From Morinoia aosen (taxonomy: Eukaryota > Arthropoda > Malacostraca > Amphipoda > Talitridae), in assembly GCA_030386875.1 (NCBI GenBank), contig CM059566.1, forward strand, positions 44,118,068-44,182,067: a stretch of 64,000 nt of DNA, in the 5' to 3' direction. The position numbers were made by a program, and so were the translations under genes. Position 1 is the first letter of the stretch, and each line of letters opens with the position of its first letter. The notes under the pieces were generated by a model that was not told where the DNA came from, did no database searches, and saw only the letters and a program-made list of their open reading frames with translations. Of this stretch, positions 1 to 10,791 are shown piece by piece.

Positions 1-1234
1 CAATGAGGGTTGGCCTTATTCTGTAGCCACAAGAATACTTTTGTTTTCATCACTGGTTCGTATAGCGACACGACTAAATTCTGTGAGTAGTTTTTTCAAT
101 TCCCTAAAAAGTTAATGGTAAAGTTTAACTTCAAAGTAAGGAAAGGAGTTAATTTATTTACACCCGAATCTGCTTTATGCATTATCGTAGTTAGGTAAGC
201 CCTTGAGATGCTTTTAATTTCAAATGAGGTATGTACGAGTACTTATTACTTCTTTTTCTCCCTTCGTGCATCCTAAATAGTTCATATGCAGATAGTTAAA
301 TGTTGGGATGTAATTCCGTAGATTCGTACAAACTCTGTCTCCCTAACCTTAGCGTATTCATCAGTACACAGAGATACTTAAATCTTCGGATGTAAAACCG
401 TAGACTTTTGAAGTTTTAATTTCTCCAAGATTATGAATATACATTTTTTTCTCTCCCAAAGGTTTTTACTAATATTTTGAAATCCTCTCAAAGCAACTGA
501 ATAAGATGCAAAAAAAGGAGATAAATACGTTCAATTTTAACATAAAAAACGAAAATCGATAATTTGAATTCAATAGACTTGGGAACATGAAGAAGAATGC
601 GTCGAATTTCGGCTCACACTTCACACGTAATAAGAAATGATGCACCAACTTTGTGCGCCATGACATCTAATTCACAGCAAATAATTAACATCAATCATCA
701 TTGAATGGCTCTAGCCTCTCAGGCAGTTGCAGTTCACTACACAACTCAAATATGGAGGCTTTGAGGCATTAAAATAATTTCGAGTAATGATCGTGCTTTC
801 TAGGAAAGTAAAACAAAGTATGAAAGGGAGCAACAGAGTGAACTAAGTTGTATGAGCTCAACTTTGTAATTCACTGATGAAATGTAGAGGAATTTTTTCT
901 CATAGTTGTTTTCTGCAGAAAATAGCTCCATGGATATTATTTAAATTGGAATTGGATATTGGAGTTGTGATGTTGTCAAGCGGTGTTTTACTGTGATAAA
1001 ATGTCATCACAGTGTCTTAAAAAAACTGTAGACTTATAGCATACAATCCAAGTCGCCAGCTCACCCAATGATAAAATCATTAAAACTAAGTCCTAAGCCG
1101 TGTGATGGGGAAATCAAACGAAAATTTTCTTAAGACTTGTAACAAATTATTGAAATTTTCCGCAACCAAACTGTCACATTGAAACAAAATGATTTTTATT
1201 TATTTCAAATTTAACCAATAATATTATGGTTGTT
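1..1234. other. AT-rich non-coding DNA
   Basis: Short frames only, with no repeat or motif that I can name. Confidence 0.6.
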
Positions 1235-1582
1235 AGTTAAAAACTCCCTGGCCGCAGTAAAGGCGACCAGAAGAGAACCAAAAGTAGGGAGCATTTCGTA
1301 AGAAAAATAGAACGAGGAATCTACTCACAAGATGTGCTTCCACACAAAATACCCTGGTCGTAGCAACAGCAGCTTGACAAGGAAGAAGAAGAAAATACAA
1401 AGAAGAGAAAGCGAAGAAAACATGAAAACTGCAATAAGTTGACGGGAAGAAGAGAAGCACCAAAGGCCTATTTGGAGCCGAGGTAACGTAACAACATTTC
1501 CCTGTGGGTGCCGGTCCCCGTGGTTCGGATAAACGAACTTACCCAACTTAAACTTGAATCCCATCCTATGCCCCCTGAGGGC
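1235..1582 (+). mobile_element. Old, divergent copy of the CCTCCC...CTGAGGGG SINE-like family
   Basis: It shares the order of landmarks seen in the better copies: a CTCCCTGGCCGC start, a GAGGAATCTACTCACAAGATG block, an A/G-rich middle and the CCCCCTGAGGG end. Divergence is high. The minus-strand open frames here are not coding. Confidence 0.5.
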
Positions 1583-1886
1583 ACTTAACAATTATTGTAC
1601 AATGATGTACATGTAGTGCCCTACCTTAGTTACCCCTCAAATCTTAATTCTAGTATATTTGTGTTCAGTAATACTAATATGTATAAATGTAAATTTATCC
1701 AAAGAAAAGTCTCCCTGTCTCTTTGCGTATCACCGAAACCCACCGCAGTAGGAGATTAAAGTGAGGCCGCAACTTCACTCGCCGCCAACGGAACTTAAAA
1801 TGGCTGAAGCAACAACATCAGGCCTGACATAAATAAAGAAATGATTTGAATGACATTTTATTATCTTTGCGGTGCATGATTATAAC

Positions 1887-2115
1887 TTAACGCTTTGATC
1901 GCAACGTGCACCACCAGTGGCCACGGAAGGAATTTTCATGTTGCAGCTAACTGACATGAAGTCACGAACTCAATTTTCATTAGTGCAGAATTAATATTGA
2001 ATGATGGCATGATCCAGTCAATGTTTGTTATTTTCAAAATTAATAACTAAAATTGACTATGAATTTGAGGTGAATATTTACCTTCACCTAAAAAAAATTT
2101 TAGGCAAAGTGTTAA
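1887..2115 (-). mobile_element. TTAA-flanked piggyBac-type MITE, copy 1
   Basis: TTAACGCTTTGATCGC at one end and GGCAAAGTGTTAA at the other frame a 229-bp element. Its interior (AATTTTCAT, GATCCAGTCAATGTTTG, TTGACTATGAATTTGAG) is the inverse of the copies at 3023 and 5544. TTAA flanks with TTAACAC-TTTGA-TGCG-like termini fit non-autonomous piggyBac elements. There is no transposase. Confidence 0.7.
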
Positions 2116-3022
2116 TGCCCCAAGATTTTTAATGTTTCTTCAAATGATTTATAAGAAACACAGAGCGACTCTGCTCACAAAATGGCATTGACAACTCCTC
2201 CTTTCTTGACGTAAGATGACGGTACCCGGAATCCTGAATTGTTTCCGGTATACTGTCGCTCCAATCGCTTCAAAGTCTTTCCATTAATGTTCAACATCGA
2301 CGAGAGTTTTCCTTCTTTTTGCAGACTGTGGCACGATATTTCATGCCACACGAACTTTAAGTTTTTCATGGGCTCCCATAACGACTTTTAAAGACAGTTG
2401 CCTGGAAAAACCATATCCCACGGGTTATCATAAGAGTTTAAAATAGTATTTTTAGGTAATTGATCAACAAGGTTTCAATGTTTGAGTTCTAAAGTTTTCA
2501 ATCCTAGATTCACTAAGATTAAAGCATCACGCACTCTGACCTGAGTTAGGTGGTGTGCACATGTCAATACGCAGAGGTTACAGTCGTAGCAATCGAGCTT
2601 CCGATTTGAATTCCAAATTTTCCCAGGCTGCTCTATTTCCAACGTTACAAACGAAGCAAGAATATGTTTCACCTTAAACTTACGTTTTTGGGGGGTATCT
2701 AGGACGTTAGTGCACGTTTATATACATGTTTGACATGATGTTAAATTTCTAAGCCACGCAACCTGGTGTGTTTACGAGACATGCTTGATTCAACTGCACT
2801 GGGCCATCATATGCATAGGGACGAGAGTGTCCATCATATTCATAAGGACGTGAGGGAGAAAATTATGATAATTCTCTGTTAACTTTGGGTTTCATCAGGT
2901 AGTGACTTACAGAGCTACTGGAGACTTATATCATAATTCTAGTTTGGTATCCTAATGGAGAACGAAATGCCTACAAAATAGCAACACTGAGCGTCCCTAG
3001 CGTTGCCAAACGTAGCCTTATC
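2116..3022. other. Non-coding DNA between MITE copies
   Basis: Two open frames of 64-65 codons on the minus strand have no coding character. A short near-repeat (CCATCATATGCATAGGGACG / CCATCATATTCATAAGGACG) occurs at 2804 and 2831. Confidence 0.55.
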
Positions 3023-3253
3023 TTCAATACTTTTATTGCGGTAGGTAAAACTGAAGTTCGATATTCAACTCCAATTTAAAGTCAATTGTAGTAAGCTATG
3101 TTGAAAATAGCAAACGTTAACTGGATCGTTCCTTCATTTAGCTTTGATAAAGTATTATTTTTAAATTGAGTTTATGACTACCGGTCGGTCAGCAGCATTA
3201 TGAAAAACCCCTCCGTGCACCCCCGGTGGATCACGTCCCAGTCGAAGTGTTAA
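3023..3253 (+). mobile_element. TTAA-flanked piggyBac-type MITE, copy 2
   Basis: TTCAATACTTTTATTGCGG to CGAAGTGTTAA. It shares AGCAAACGTTAACTGGATCG and GGTCGGTCAGCAGCATTATG with copies 3 and 6. The left target site is mutated to TCAA. Confidence 0.72.
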
Positions 3254-3962
3254 GGAAATGCTTTTTGGGTAGCAGCCGCAGGCCCCACACTTCAGTGAGC
3301 TGCAGGATCACAACAAAGGAGTCGACGCATCAAAGCGAGGTCGTCAAATGGAAATCACAGCTTCGACGACACTGTAAATTTAAGCGCGCAGTCTTCGCAT
3401 GAAAATGAGAGCAGTGACCAGCAAATAAAGAAAATGATACTCCGTACACGCAGTGAACTCACGCAGGAACATACTGTAGAAATTGAGTGGAGTTCATTAT
3501 GGGCTTTAACAAAACCAAATTCTTAATTGAAAACTTCTGGCAAAGGGTATGAGGACGGACGAAACATTTCGCATGAATGTAGCCATGATTGAGCGGTGCC
3601 GTGAGCATGGCATGATGTGAGGCGGTCTGCATTAGCGCAATGAATGACAAGTCGCTTGATATACACAAAGCGGCGGTCCAAAGCAATCTGGAGATTGACA
3701 AGACAGCGCAATTCGCAGTAGTGGAGCTCTGACCGCACGGTTCATTTGCTGCATGGTCGTGAACCGCACATTTTGCAGCACTCACGTGAATGCGCAGTCA
3801 ACCCTGATTCAACTAAAGCCTGTAGTATGATCCACGTCAATATATCGAACAGCTGCACTTACCTTCTGAGTCTCAGGAACAGTGCGCGCTCGTTTCATTA
3901 CATGCATACGACACATTTTATGATCATAGAATTAAAAGGGCGATTTTTAGGAAATCCAAAAT

Positions 3963-4062
3963 GACTCGCTCCGCTGTAATGTCTCGAGGTAGGACTACGG
4001 AGCCGCTCGACTTGCCAGAGCTGCCCAATATCTGCGGCTCTGAGGTGCGCAGAATTTTATGA
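3963..4062 (+). repeat. Dispersed duplicate, copy A (~100 bp)
   Basis: CTCGCTCCGCTGTAATGTCT, then ACTACGGAGCCGCTCGACTT and ATCTGCGGCTCTGAGGTGCG recur 960 bp downstream. The CTCGAG core is flanked by GCTCCG/CGGAGC inverted ends. Confidence 0.75.
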
Positions 4063-4268
4063 TCATGCACGAATATATTTTTCACTGTATTCCTCTGGCA
4101 ATTGTGATGTTGGGTGCGGCTGCGAAAGTGAGTTCGAAACGTTTTTAATCCAATTAGCTGAAGCGCAAAAGACAACTTACTTGGGACGTAAATTATCGCA
4201 TGATGGTAACATGCCTAGGCTGAAATTAACGTACATAAGCCATGAAATGTGTGAAAGTCACTCATCGG

Positions 4269-4520
4269 GTACAAAATAGCGGGGAACGATCACCCTCAAT
4301 GGTACTTTGTTGTACCACTTGAGTGATTCCCAAACATTTCATGCGGCACACAATTAGCATTGATTGAGCTGGTTCGCTATTTGTGTACCACATGAGAGAT
4401 TTCCCAACATTTCATGCGGCACACAATTAGCATTGATTGTGCTCGTTCATTGCTATTTTTGTACCACATGAGTGATTTCCAAGCATGTGGTACAAAAATA
4501 GCTATGAACGATCACAATCA
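4269..4520. repeat. Inverted/direct repeat cluster with a 37-bp-arm hairpin
   Basis: Units beginning GTACCACWTGAG occur at 4312, 4385 and 4461 (period about 74 bp) and share ACATTTCATGCGGCACACAA. They are bracketed by inverted partial units at 4269 and 4484. The pair 4434-4470 and 4484-4520 is inverted with two mismatches in 37 and a 13-bp loop. Confidence 0.8.
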
Positions 4521-4922
4521 ACGCTGCTGTGCGTGCGCTCCAACGCAGACTGAGGGCAGACCCGCACTGCCTTGTGTACACGTGTCGATTTAGACTTGGG
4601 TCACTTTACACACATTGGTTCATGTAGCAAATGCAAATTTCAGATGTTGACTTAGGGTATGTTTGACAAATCTATTTGACCAGTAAAACTAAAGTTGAGA
4701 TTTTAGAAGCTGACAGAAACACTGCACATCTCATCAACTGGCTAACTGAGTATTTTAAGCATGAAGTTAAAACCCCTTCGAGAAAAGACGGAAAACCAGC
4801 CAGTACGAGGCACCATTCATCCTATGTTCGGAAAATTAACCAGCTTCTAAATCCATATTCATTTTAAGACTTGTGTGCATGGTTGCGTGGCTGCGACTTT
4901 ACCTAAAAATAGAAGGTGGAAT

Positions 4923-5022
4923 AATCCGCTCCGCTGTAATGTCTCGAGATACGACTACGGAGCCGCTCGACTTGCCAGAGCTGGCCAATATCTGCGGCTC
5001 GGAGGTGCGCAGAATATTCTGC
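4923..5022 (+). repeat. Dispersed duplicate, copy B (~100 bp)
   Basis: It matches 3963-4062 with only a few substitutions. Flanks are unrelated, so it is either a short unclassified mobile element or a segmental copy. Confidence 0.75.
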
Positions 5023-5543
5023 TCGAATATTCAACAAGATCAAAAGAGCTCAACGTCAACCCAATCGTTTAATGCAGAATCAATAGAAAGACACATCCAG
5101 AAATTTAGAGTTATGTTCTCATTGTGTTGTTAAGATATTCGTATGATAATAATGACTGAATATAAACTTAAGAAATATATGACAATGGAGCTAAGATATT
5201 CGCATGGGTATGACTCCAAATTTTGGGATTCATTTTCCTCATATCGATGTATGCTAAGTCACCAACTTAACAAGGTATTACATTTGATCGACCGCTCGCG
5301 TTAGATTTGTAGGTAGGATCGCCTAATTAGTGCACCAATATAAAGTTGTTCCATAAAGATATTCTCAGAAACGCAGATCCCGAACGACAGTGAAAAAAAC
5401 AATCCAGTTTTGCCAGTAGTTAGGAACAAAGAGTGAAGTGTGGAGGCTGCAACTGTTGGAGCTGAAGCAAATTTAACATGATAGTTGCTTCAGCTTTTGT
5501 CGCCGATTCTGTTCCCTCCTCCACGCGCGACCGTCGTTGTTCC
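5023..5543. other. Non-coding DNA
   Basis: Short direct repeats of AAGATATTCG(T/C)ATG at about 5132 and 5193. Nothing else recognised. Confidence 0.55.
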
Positions 5544-5770
5544 TCAACACTTTGACTGCGGCAGGTAAAATTAAAGTTCAACATTCTACTCAAATTTAAA
5601 GTCGATAGAAGTAAGCAATGTTGAAAATAGCAAACATCAACTGGATCGTGCCTTCTTTTAGTTTTGATTAAGTATTTTTGAAAATTGAGTTTGGGACTAC
5701 GGGTCGGTCAGCGGCATTATGAAAATCCCCTCCGTGTAGCGTCGGTGGCTCACGTCGCAGTCTGTGTTAA
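5544..5770 (+). mobile_element. TTAA-flanked piggyBac-type MITE, copy 3
   Basis: CTCAACACTTTGACTGCGGC to GTCTGTGTTAA, about 85% like copy 2 by eye over its whole length (AGCAAACATCAACTGGATCG, GGTCGGTCAGCGGCATTATG). Confidence 0.75.
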
Positions 5771-6384
5771 TTAGTATTCCTTTGCAGGCCAACGGACGAT
5801 TTGTGGATCTTTTCAATTTGCTATAAAAACGGTGACCTACCAGCGTGTAATAATAATAATACAAATATAAGTATTAAATTAATGGATGATGGAAAGTTAT
5901 TTCCTTTGAGAGATTAACCAAACAGTCAAACGAACATTATAGAGCAAGGCTGAATTCATGTTCACTCACAAAAAGTTTTCGATGCTATTTCAAACGAAAA
6001 ATTGAAAGACCAAGAAAAGAATGAAAAAATCGAAGAAATAAAAAAAACATGCCGTTGCTTTCAACCAAACACTTAAACACGTACTTCAATAATTGGCTTA
6101 AACAGGTCAGCCGCTACAAAATCCGCTCCCTCTTCACTTGTATATGTAAGCTCCGTAAGGCGACGCTCTCGTCAATCATGCACAAACATTGTCGCTCACG
6201 TTTTGCGCCTGAGTACATTGGGTTCTCAAGAAGGGCACTTGGAATTCGCGCGGCCGAGCAGGCTAGAAGGAGCGTCCGTACAAACCTCACCCTCGCATCT
6301 CCTTTGCAGCCTGCTCTGCGCTCTCATGCCGCCGAGCAACGCGACCCTCGAGTTCGTGTAGGCGGTTTCCGGGCAATTATACCT
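5771..6384. other. Non-coding DNA with a spurious 130-codon frame
   Basis: The plus-strand frame from 6049 to 6441 begins in AT-rich DNA, becomes Arg/Ala-rich and ends in a hAT-like repeat end, so it is not treated as a gene. Confidence 0.5.
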
Positions 6385-6443
6385 CCCTCGGAAATTGTAC
6401 CTGGGAGTGCGAGCACCCCAGGTTGGGAACCCCTATTCTAAAT
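6385..6443 (-). mobile_element. Possible hAT-like terminus
   Basis: CCAGGTTGGGAACCCCTATT is the complement of the GGGGTTCCCAACCTGG type of end common on hAT-family non-autonomous elements. The other end was not found, so this is a fragment at most. Confidence 0.28.
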
Positions 6444-6536
6444 CAACTCTTTAACGCCCGAGAAGACTCTACGGTCCTCTTCATAAATAGCCTCAATATA
6501 TTGTATTTCTCGTTAAATTAGTTCTGGAACGTGTTT

Positions 6537-6620
6537 TTTGGAGTTCACTGCCGACCGGCAGTTCCTTCCTCACCCTGATATCGGTGACTGCCTGATGCTG
6601 GCGCCAGTTTAGTGACGATG
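6537..6620 (+). repeat. Dispersed repeat fragment shared with 36277
   Basis: GGAGTTCACTGCCGACCGGC, then TCACCCTGATATCGGTGACT and GATGCTGGCGCCAG parallel AAGTTCACGGCCGAGTCCC, TTACCCTGGTGTCGGTGACT and GACGCCAGCGCTGG at 36277-36345. The parent element is unknown. Confidence 0.5.
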
Positions 6621-6752
6621 ACAGGGATAACGGTAATACGAGTGCCAAAATTCCGACGTTATAGGGTTAAGCTGCAAGTCTACCACGATGACGCTGAAAA
6701 TTCTCCGCAAATCAGGCTCGGTAGCTTCACAGCCAACTCGAGACGACCCGAA

Positions 6753-7006
6753 CAGATTAGATTATTATAGTTAGTTTAAGCCTCTCTATCCGCAACAAAT
6801 GCGATCCAAAGAGAGGAAGGAGGAAGGCACCATTAAGTATGGACTCAAGGGAACGACGAATCTATGCAGAAAGGGCATAGAAACATTAAGTCGAGAAACA
6901 ATGAAACGAGATCAAAGTCAAAGAAGAAAGTAGCAGATGCTGAAAAACATGACAGTAGTGAACCGAAAAAAGGTGGTCCTCACCATAACAAAAACATGAC
7001 GACCCT
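6753..7006 (+). mobile_element. SINE-like family copy, 3' truncated
   Basis: It starts with the family head AGATTAGATTATTATAGTTA, followed by GCCTCTCTATCCGCAAC and the hallmark AGAGAGGAAGGAGGAAGGCA. It is lost after the GTGAACCGAAAAAAGGTGGTC block, so the CTGAGGGG end is missing. Confidence 0.75.
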
Positions 7007-7254
7007 AACAATTGCGTCAGAGACCACCAGCCTCATCCTGGTGCCTATAAAACCCCTTTAGCTTCTCGAGCACTTCAGCGTGCACTCTCAAAATTGATCG
7101 GGGGGCGCCAGGCTTTGTGTTTATCGGGGCGAGGCGCTGGGCTCAATAGATCGTCATCTCACGCTTCGCATGGAGTGACGTGATGTTGCACGTTAGAATG
7201 TGCTGCGATTGCGATAGTTTATGCCTTCCCAAACACAACGAGGGTGTTTTCATA

Positions 7255-7440
7255 AGCAAGGACCATTGGAGGTGGTAGAATTAAGGGGACGAGGAATTTA
7301 TGCACATGATGTGTCCCCACTCTCTGCGTATAGAAACAGCAAGAGCTTTATGAAGCAAAAGAAAAGCTGAAAAAGTAATAGATGCTTAAAAACAAATAAC
7401 AGTGTTCCAAAAAATAATGATCCCGAACTCACAAAAAATT
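7255..7440 (+). mobile_element. Divergent internal fragment of the SINE-like family
   Basis: GAGGAATTTATGCACATGATG, then AGAAACAGCAAGAGC, and CTGAAAAAGTAATAGATGCT match the middle of the family in order. Both ends are lost. It lies directly upstream of the 40-bp array. Confidence 0.45.
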
Positions 7441-7555
7441 ATTTAATTCCTACTCTCAGTTCGGGACTTCACATCTTCATCATGCGAGCGTAAATTTCCT
7501 AAGACACAACAGCTGTATCTTCCTCGAAGACATACTGCACAAATTGCGAACTAAC

Positions 7556-8823
7556 ACTGCATGTTGCTCACATAACTCAACATTCCCCTGCTGCCACAAC
7601 ATATTGCACGCATGACACAACATTCCCCTACTGCCACAACATATCGCACGCATGACACAACATTCCCCTACTGCCACAACATGTTGCTCACATAACTCAA
7701 CATTCCTCGTCTGCCACAACATATTGCACGCATGACACAAAATTCCCCTACTGCCACAACATATTGCACGCATGACACAGCATTCCCCTACTGCCACAAC
7801 ATATTGCACGCATGACACAACATTCCCCTACTACCACAACATATTGCACGCATGACACAACATTCCCCTACTGCCACAACATATTGCAGGCATGACACAA
7901 AATTTCCCTACTGCCACAACATATTGCACGCATGACGCAACATTCCCCTACTGCCACAACATATTGCACGCATGACACAACATTTCCCTACTGCCACAAC
8001 ATATTGCACGCATGACACAACATTCCCCTACTGCCACAACATATTGCACGCATGACACAACATTCCCCTACTACCACAACATATTGCACGCATGACACAA
8101 CATTCCCCTACTGCCACAACATATTGCAGGCATGACACAAAATTTCCCTACTGCCACAACATATTGCACGCATGACGCAACATTCCCCTACTGCCACAAC
8201 ATATTGCACGCATGACACAACATTTCCCTACTGCCACAACATATTGCACGCATGACACAACATTCCCCTACTGCCACAACATATTGCACGCATGACACAA
8301 CATTCCCCTACTGCCACAACATATCGCACGCATTACACAACATTCCCCTACTGCCACAACATATTGCACGCATGACACAACATTCCCCTACTGCCACAAC
8401 ATATTGCACGCATGACACAACATTCCCCTACTGCCACAACATATCGCACGCATGACACAACATTCCCCTACTGCCACAACATATTGCACGCATGACACAA
8501 CATTCCCCTACTGCCACAACATATTGCACGCATAACACAACATTCCCCTACTGCCACAACATATTGCACGCATGACACAACATTCCCCTACTGCCACAAC
8601 ATATTGCACGCATGACACAACATTCCCCTACTGCCACAACATATTGCACGCATGACACAACATTCCCCTACTGCCACAACATATTGCACGCATGACACAA
8701 CATTCCCCTACTGCCACAACATATTGCACGCATGACACAACATTCCCCGACTGCCACAACATATTGCACGCATGACAAAACATTCCTCGACTGCCACAAC
8801 ATATCGCTCACATGACACCACAT
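7556..8823. repeat. 40-bp minisatellite, ~31 units, with a 240-bp higher-order block
   Basis: Unit CATTCCCCTACTGCCACAAC followed by ATATTGCACGCATGACACAA. The first copies carry an ATGTTGCTCACATAACTC variant and the last ones decay. Units 7801-8040 and 8041-8280 carry the same ordered set of substitutions (CTACCAC, GCAGGCATG, AATTTCCC, ATGACGC), a recent six-unit duplication. Since 40 is not a multiple of three, open frames appear in several registers. Confidence 0.97.
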
Positions 8824-9037
8824 TCCACTCTTTGCAGCAGCGCATAACTTACATAACGCAAAACATTGCAAATAATCGCAAGGTGTCGACCAAAGAAGAA
8901 ATGACAAAGAATGGACTCCAGTAACATAACACAACGTTTAGTATTCATGTCCTATATAAAAAAATTGGTCGCTAGCAACTGTGTGAGCTCCAGCATTTCA
9001 GGATGTCCTGTACGCTGTGAGATCGTGAAATGACGAA

Positions 9038-9411
9038 TAATTATAAGTTGGTTTCAGCTTCCCTTGCCATAACAAAGATGTTCAAAGAGAGGAAGGATGA
9101 AAGCACCATAACGTATGGAGTTAATAGAACGCGGAATTTATGCACAAGGTGTGTTCCCGCACAGGAACGCATGCGCATAGAAATAGTAAGTTGCGAAGGA
9201 AGGTTAAGAAACAAGATAAAATTTGGAGTAGAAAGTCAGGGGTGAAAAAAAGAACAGCAATGAACCGAATGAAAATGGCCCACAACAATATAAAAACATT
9301 TTCCTTCAACAAAAGAAAACACCTTCCTAAAGGTTTTGGCTCGGGACCTCACAATTTTTCCCCTGGGAGCGCTAATTCCTAGAGATATAAAAGTTGCATC
9401 CCCCTGAGGGG
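9038..9411 (+). mobile_element. SINE-like family copy, near full length
   Basis: All landmarks are present: TTATAAGTTGGTTTCAGC head, AAAGAGAGGAAGGATGAAAG, GCGGAATTTATGCACAAGG, GAACCGAATG, GGCTCGGGACCTCACA and CCCCCTGAGGGG end. The flanking sequence after CTGAGGGG differs from other copies, which marks the element boundary. Confidence 0.8.
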
Positions 9412-10791
9412 ACTGGGTGAAGTGACGTGTATATGTTCGATTTTACCGGGAATAGGCGACGAAACTTGCTTGCCACTCTTATCTGTACTTCCAAATTCAT
9501 TTCTATTCAACCAAAGGCATCAGCGCTGCACAAGTAAAGCGAAAATGAATTAAAAGTTTCTTAGAAGATATACAGCACGGTCATTGTTCAATATCTATTG
9601 AAGTGCAGTATTCACAAGTACTAGACTGGATTAATATAGCTGCACAGGAACCTTCCTTTGACACGATTTCCGCTGATATCCGCAAGTCACTCTACTTTCC
9701 GCTCCGCGAGCTTTTGTACATTCGGACAAAACTTCAGCAGTAACTTCACGCGACCAACTTTACGAGCCAACAAAGTGCGAGAAGCAATTTTGATGAATCA
9801 AGCAATTTGTGCATGAGTCCAATTGGACATTTGTAAACAGTAAACACTAGGGAAGCAATTCTGCAGGTTTCTAGAGTGGTGGTAGGTGCTGTTTTGTACG
9901 CGTATGATTTCACTCGTTTGAGGCCACGTCCAATGCAGGAAAACGATCACGGCAGAAGAAACAAGGTAGCGTCAAACCCGTCTTTTTTCTTCGACTGTGT
10001 AGCAATGATGACGTCATGGCAACGAACCAATAGCAGCGCACATGTTGCATGCAACACTGCTATCCCCAAATCTAGCACCACTATTGGACTAACGACATGT
10101 CGCAATGGTAACGTCATAAAGTTGGTTTAAAATAAAGCCGTTTTATTGGCTGTAAAAACAAGAAGAGGTGTATTTTCCCCCGAAGAAATGGCTACCTTGT
10201 TTCCTCTACCGGGGAAACCATGTCAGGGTGTTATACTAACATCTTCAATAGCATCAGAGTTGTTCCTCCGTGAGCTGTGCCTTCACTAATTTCACGGGAA
10301 AAAATTAGGAGAGAACGTCAGCAGGACGCGGTAGGATGGATACAGTATACTGTCGTTAAGGTAACTGTGGTTGTTCGGTCATAAGTCGTTGCGATAAATC
10401 ACGGTTACGTAATGATTCTTTAGCATAAGACAGAATAGGATAAGTTGAGATCGGTTAGGATACATTAGTGGAAAAGGAAAATATTACAGTGAATTTGAAT
10501 TACATGCCCAGCTAGTAGAATAATTACACCATCACTACAGCAAGAGAATGCGCCGAAACACGCCTGAAGGGTTAGAGAAGCGCTCTGCGCCCGGTCCGCA
10601 TCAAGTCTTGCTGCTGTATCTCAGCTCTGCATGACTCCATGCACGGTTTTGTATGAGCTCAAAAACTAACTCCAAAATACAAATTCGGGCTAGGAATGTT
10701 TTCAGGGCCCCAATTCTGTTCCCTGAAACTCTTTGCTCCGACGCAACACAGTACTCCAGCAGATAGTGATGATTGTAACTGATGCTCTTTA
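9412..10791. other. Non-coding DNA
   Basis: It contains the CRE/CCAAT cluster and an 84-codon frame (9876-10130) without recognisable features. Confidence 0.5.
10009..10149. promoter_or_regulatory. CRE palindrome with CCAAT boxes (speculative)
   Basis: TGACGTCA at 10009, CCAAT at 10027 and inverted ATTGG at 10083 and 10145 lie within 140 bp. No transcript start or open frame supports a promoter, so this is only a motif cluster. Confidence 0.2.

Noticed and set aside
6049-6441. 130-codon plus-strand frame
   Set aside because: It ends in a transposon-like terminus, has heterogeneous composition and no family motif.
7556-8823. Possible CRISPR array
   Set aside because: The repeats are directly contiguous 40-mers with no unique spacers, and the DNA is eukaryotic.
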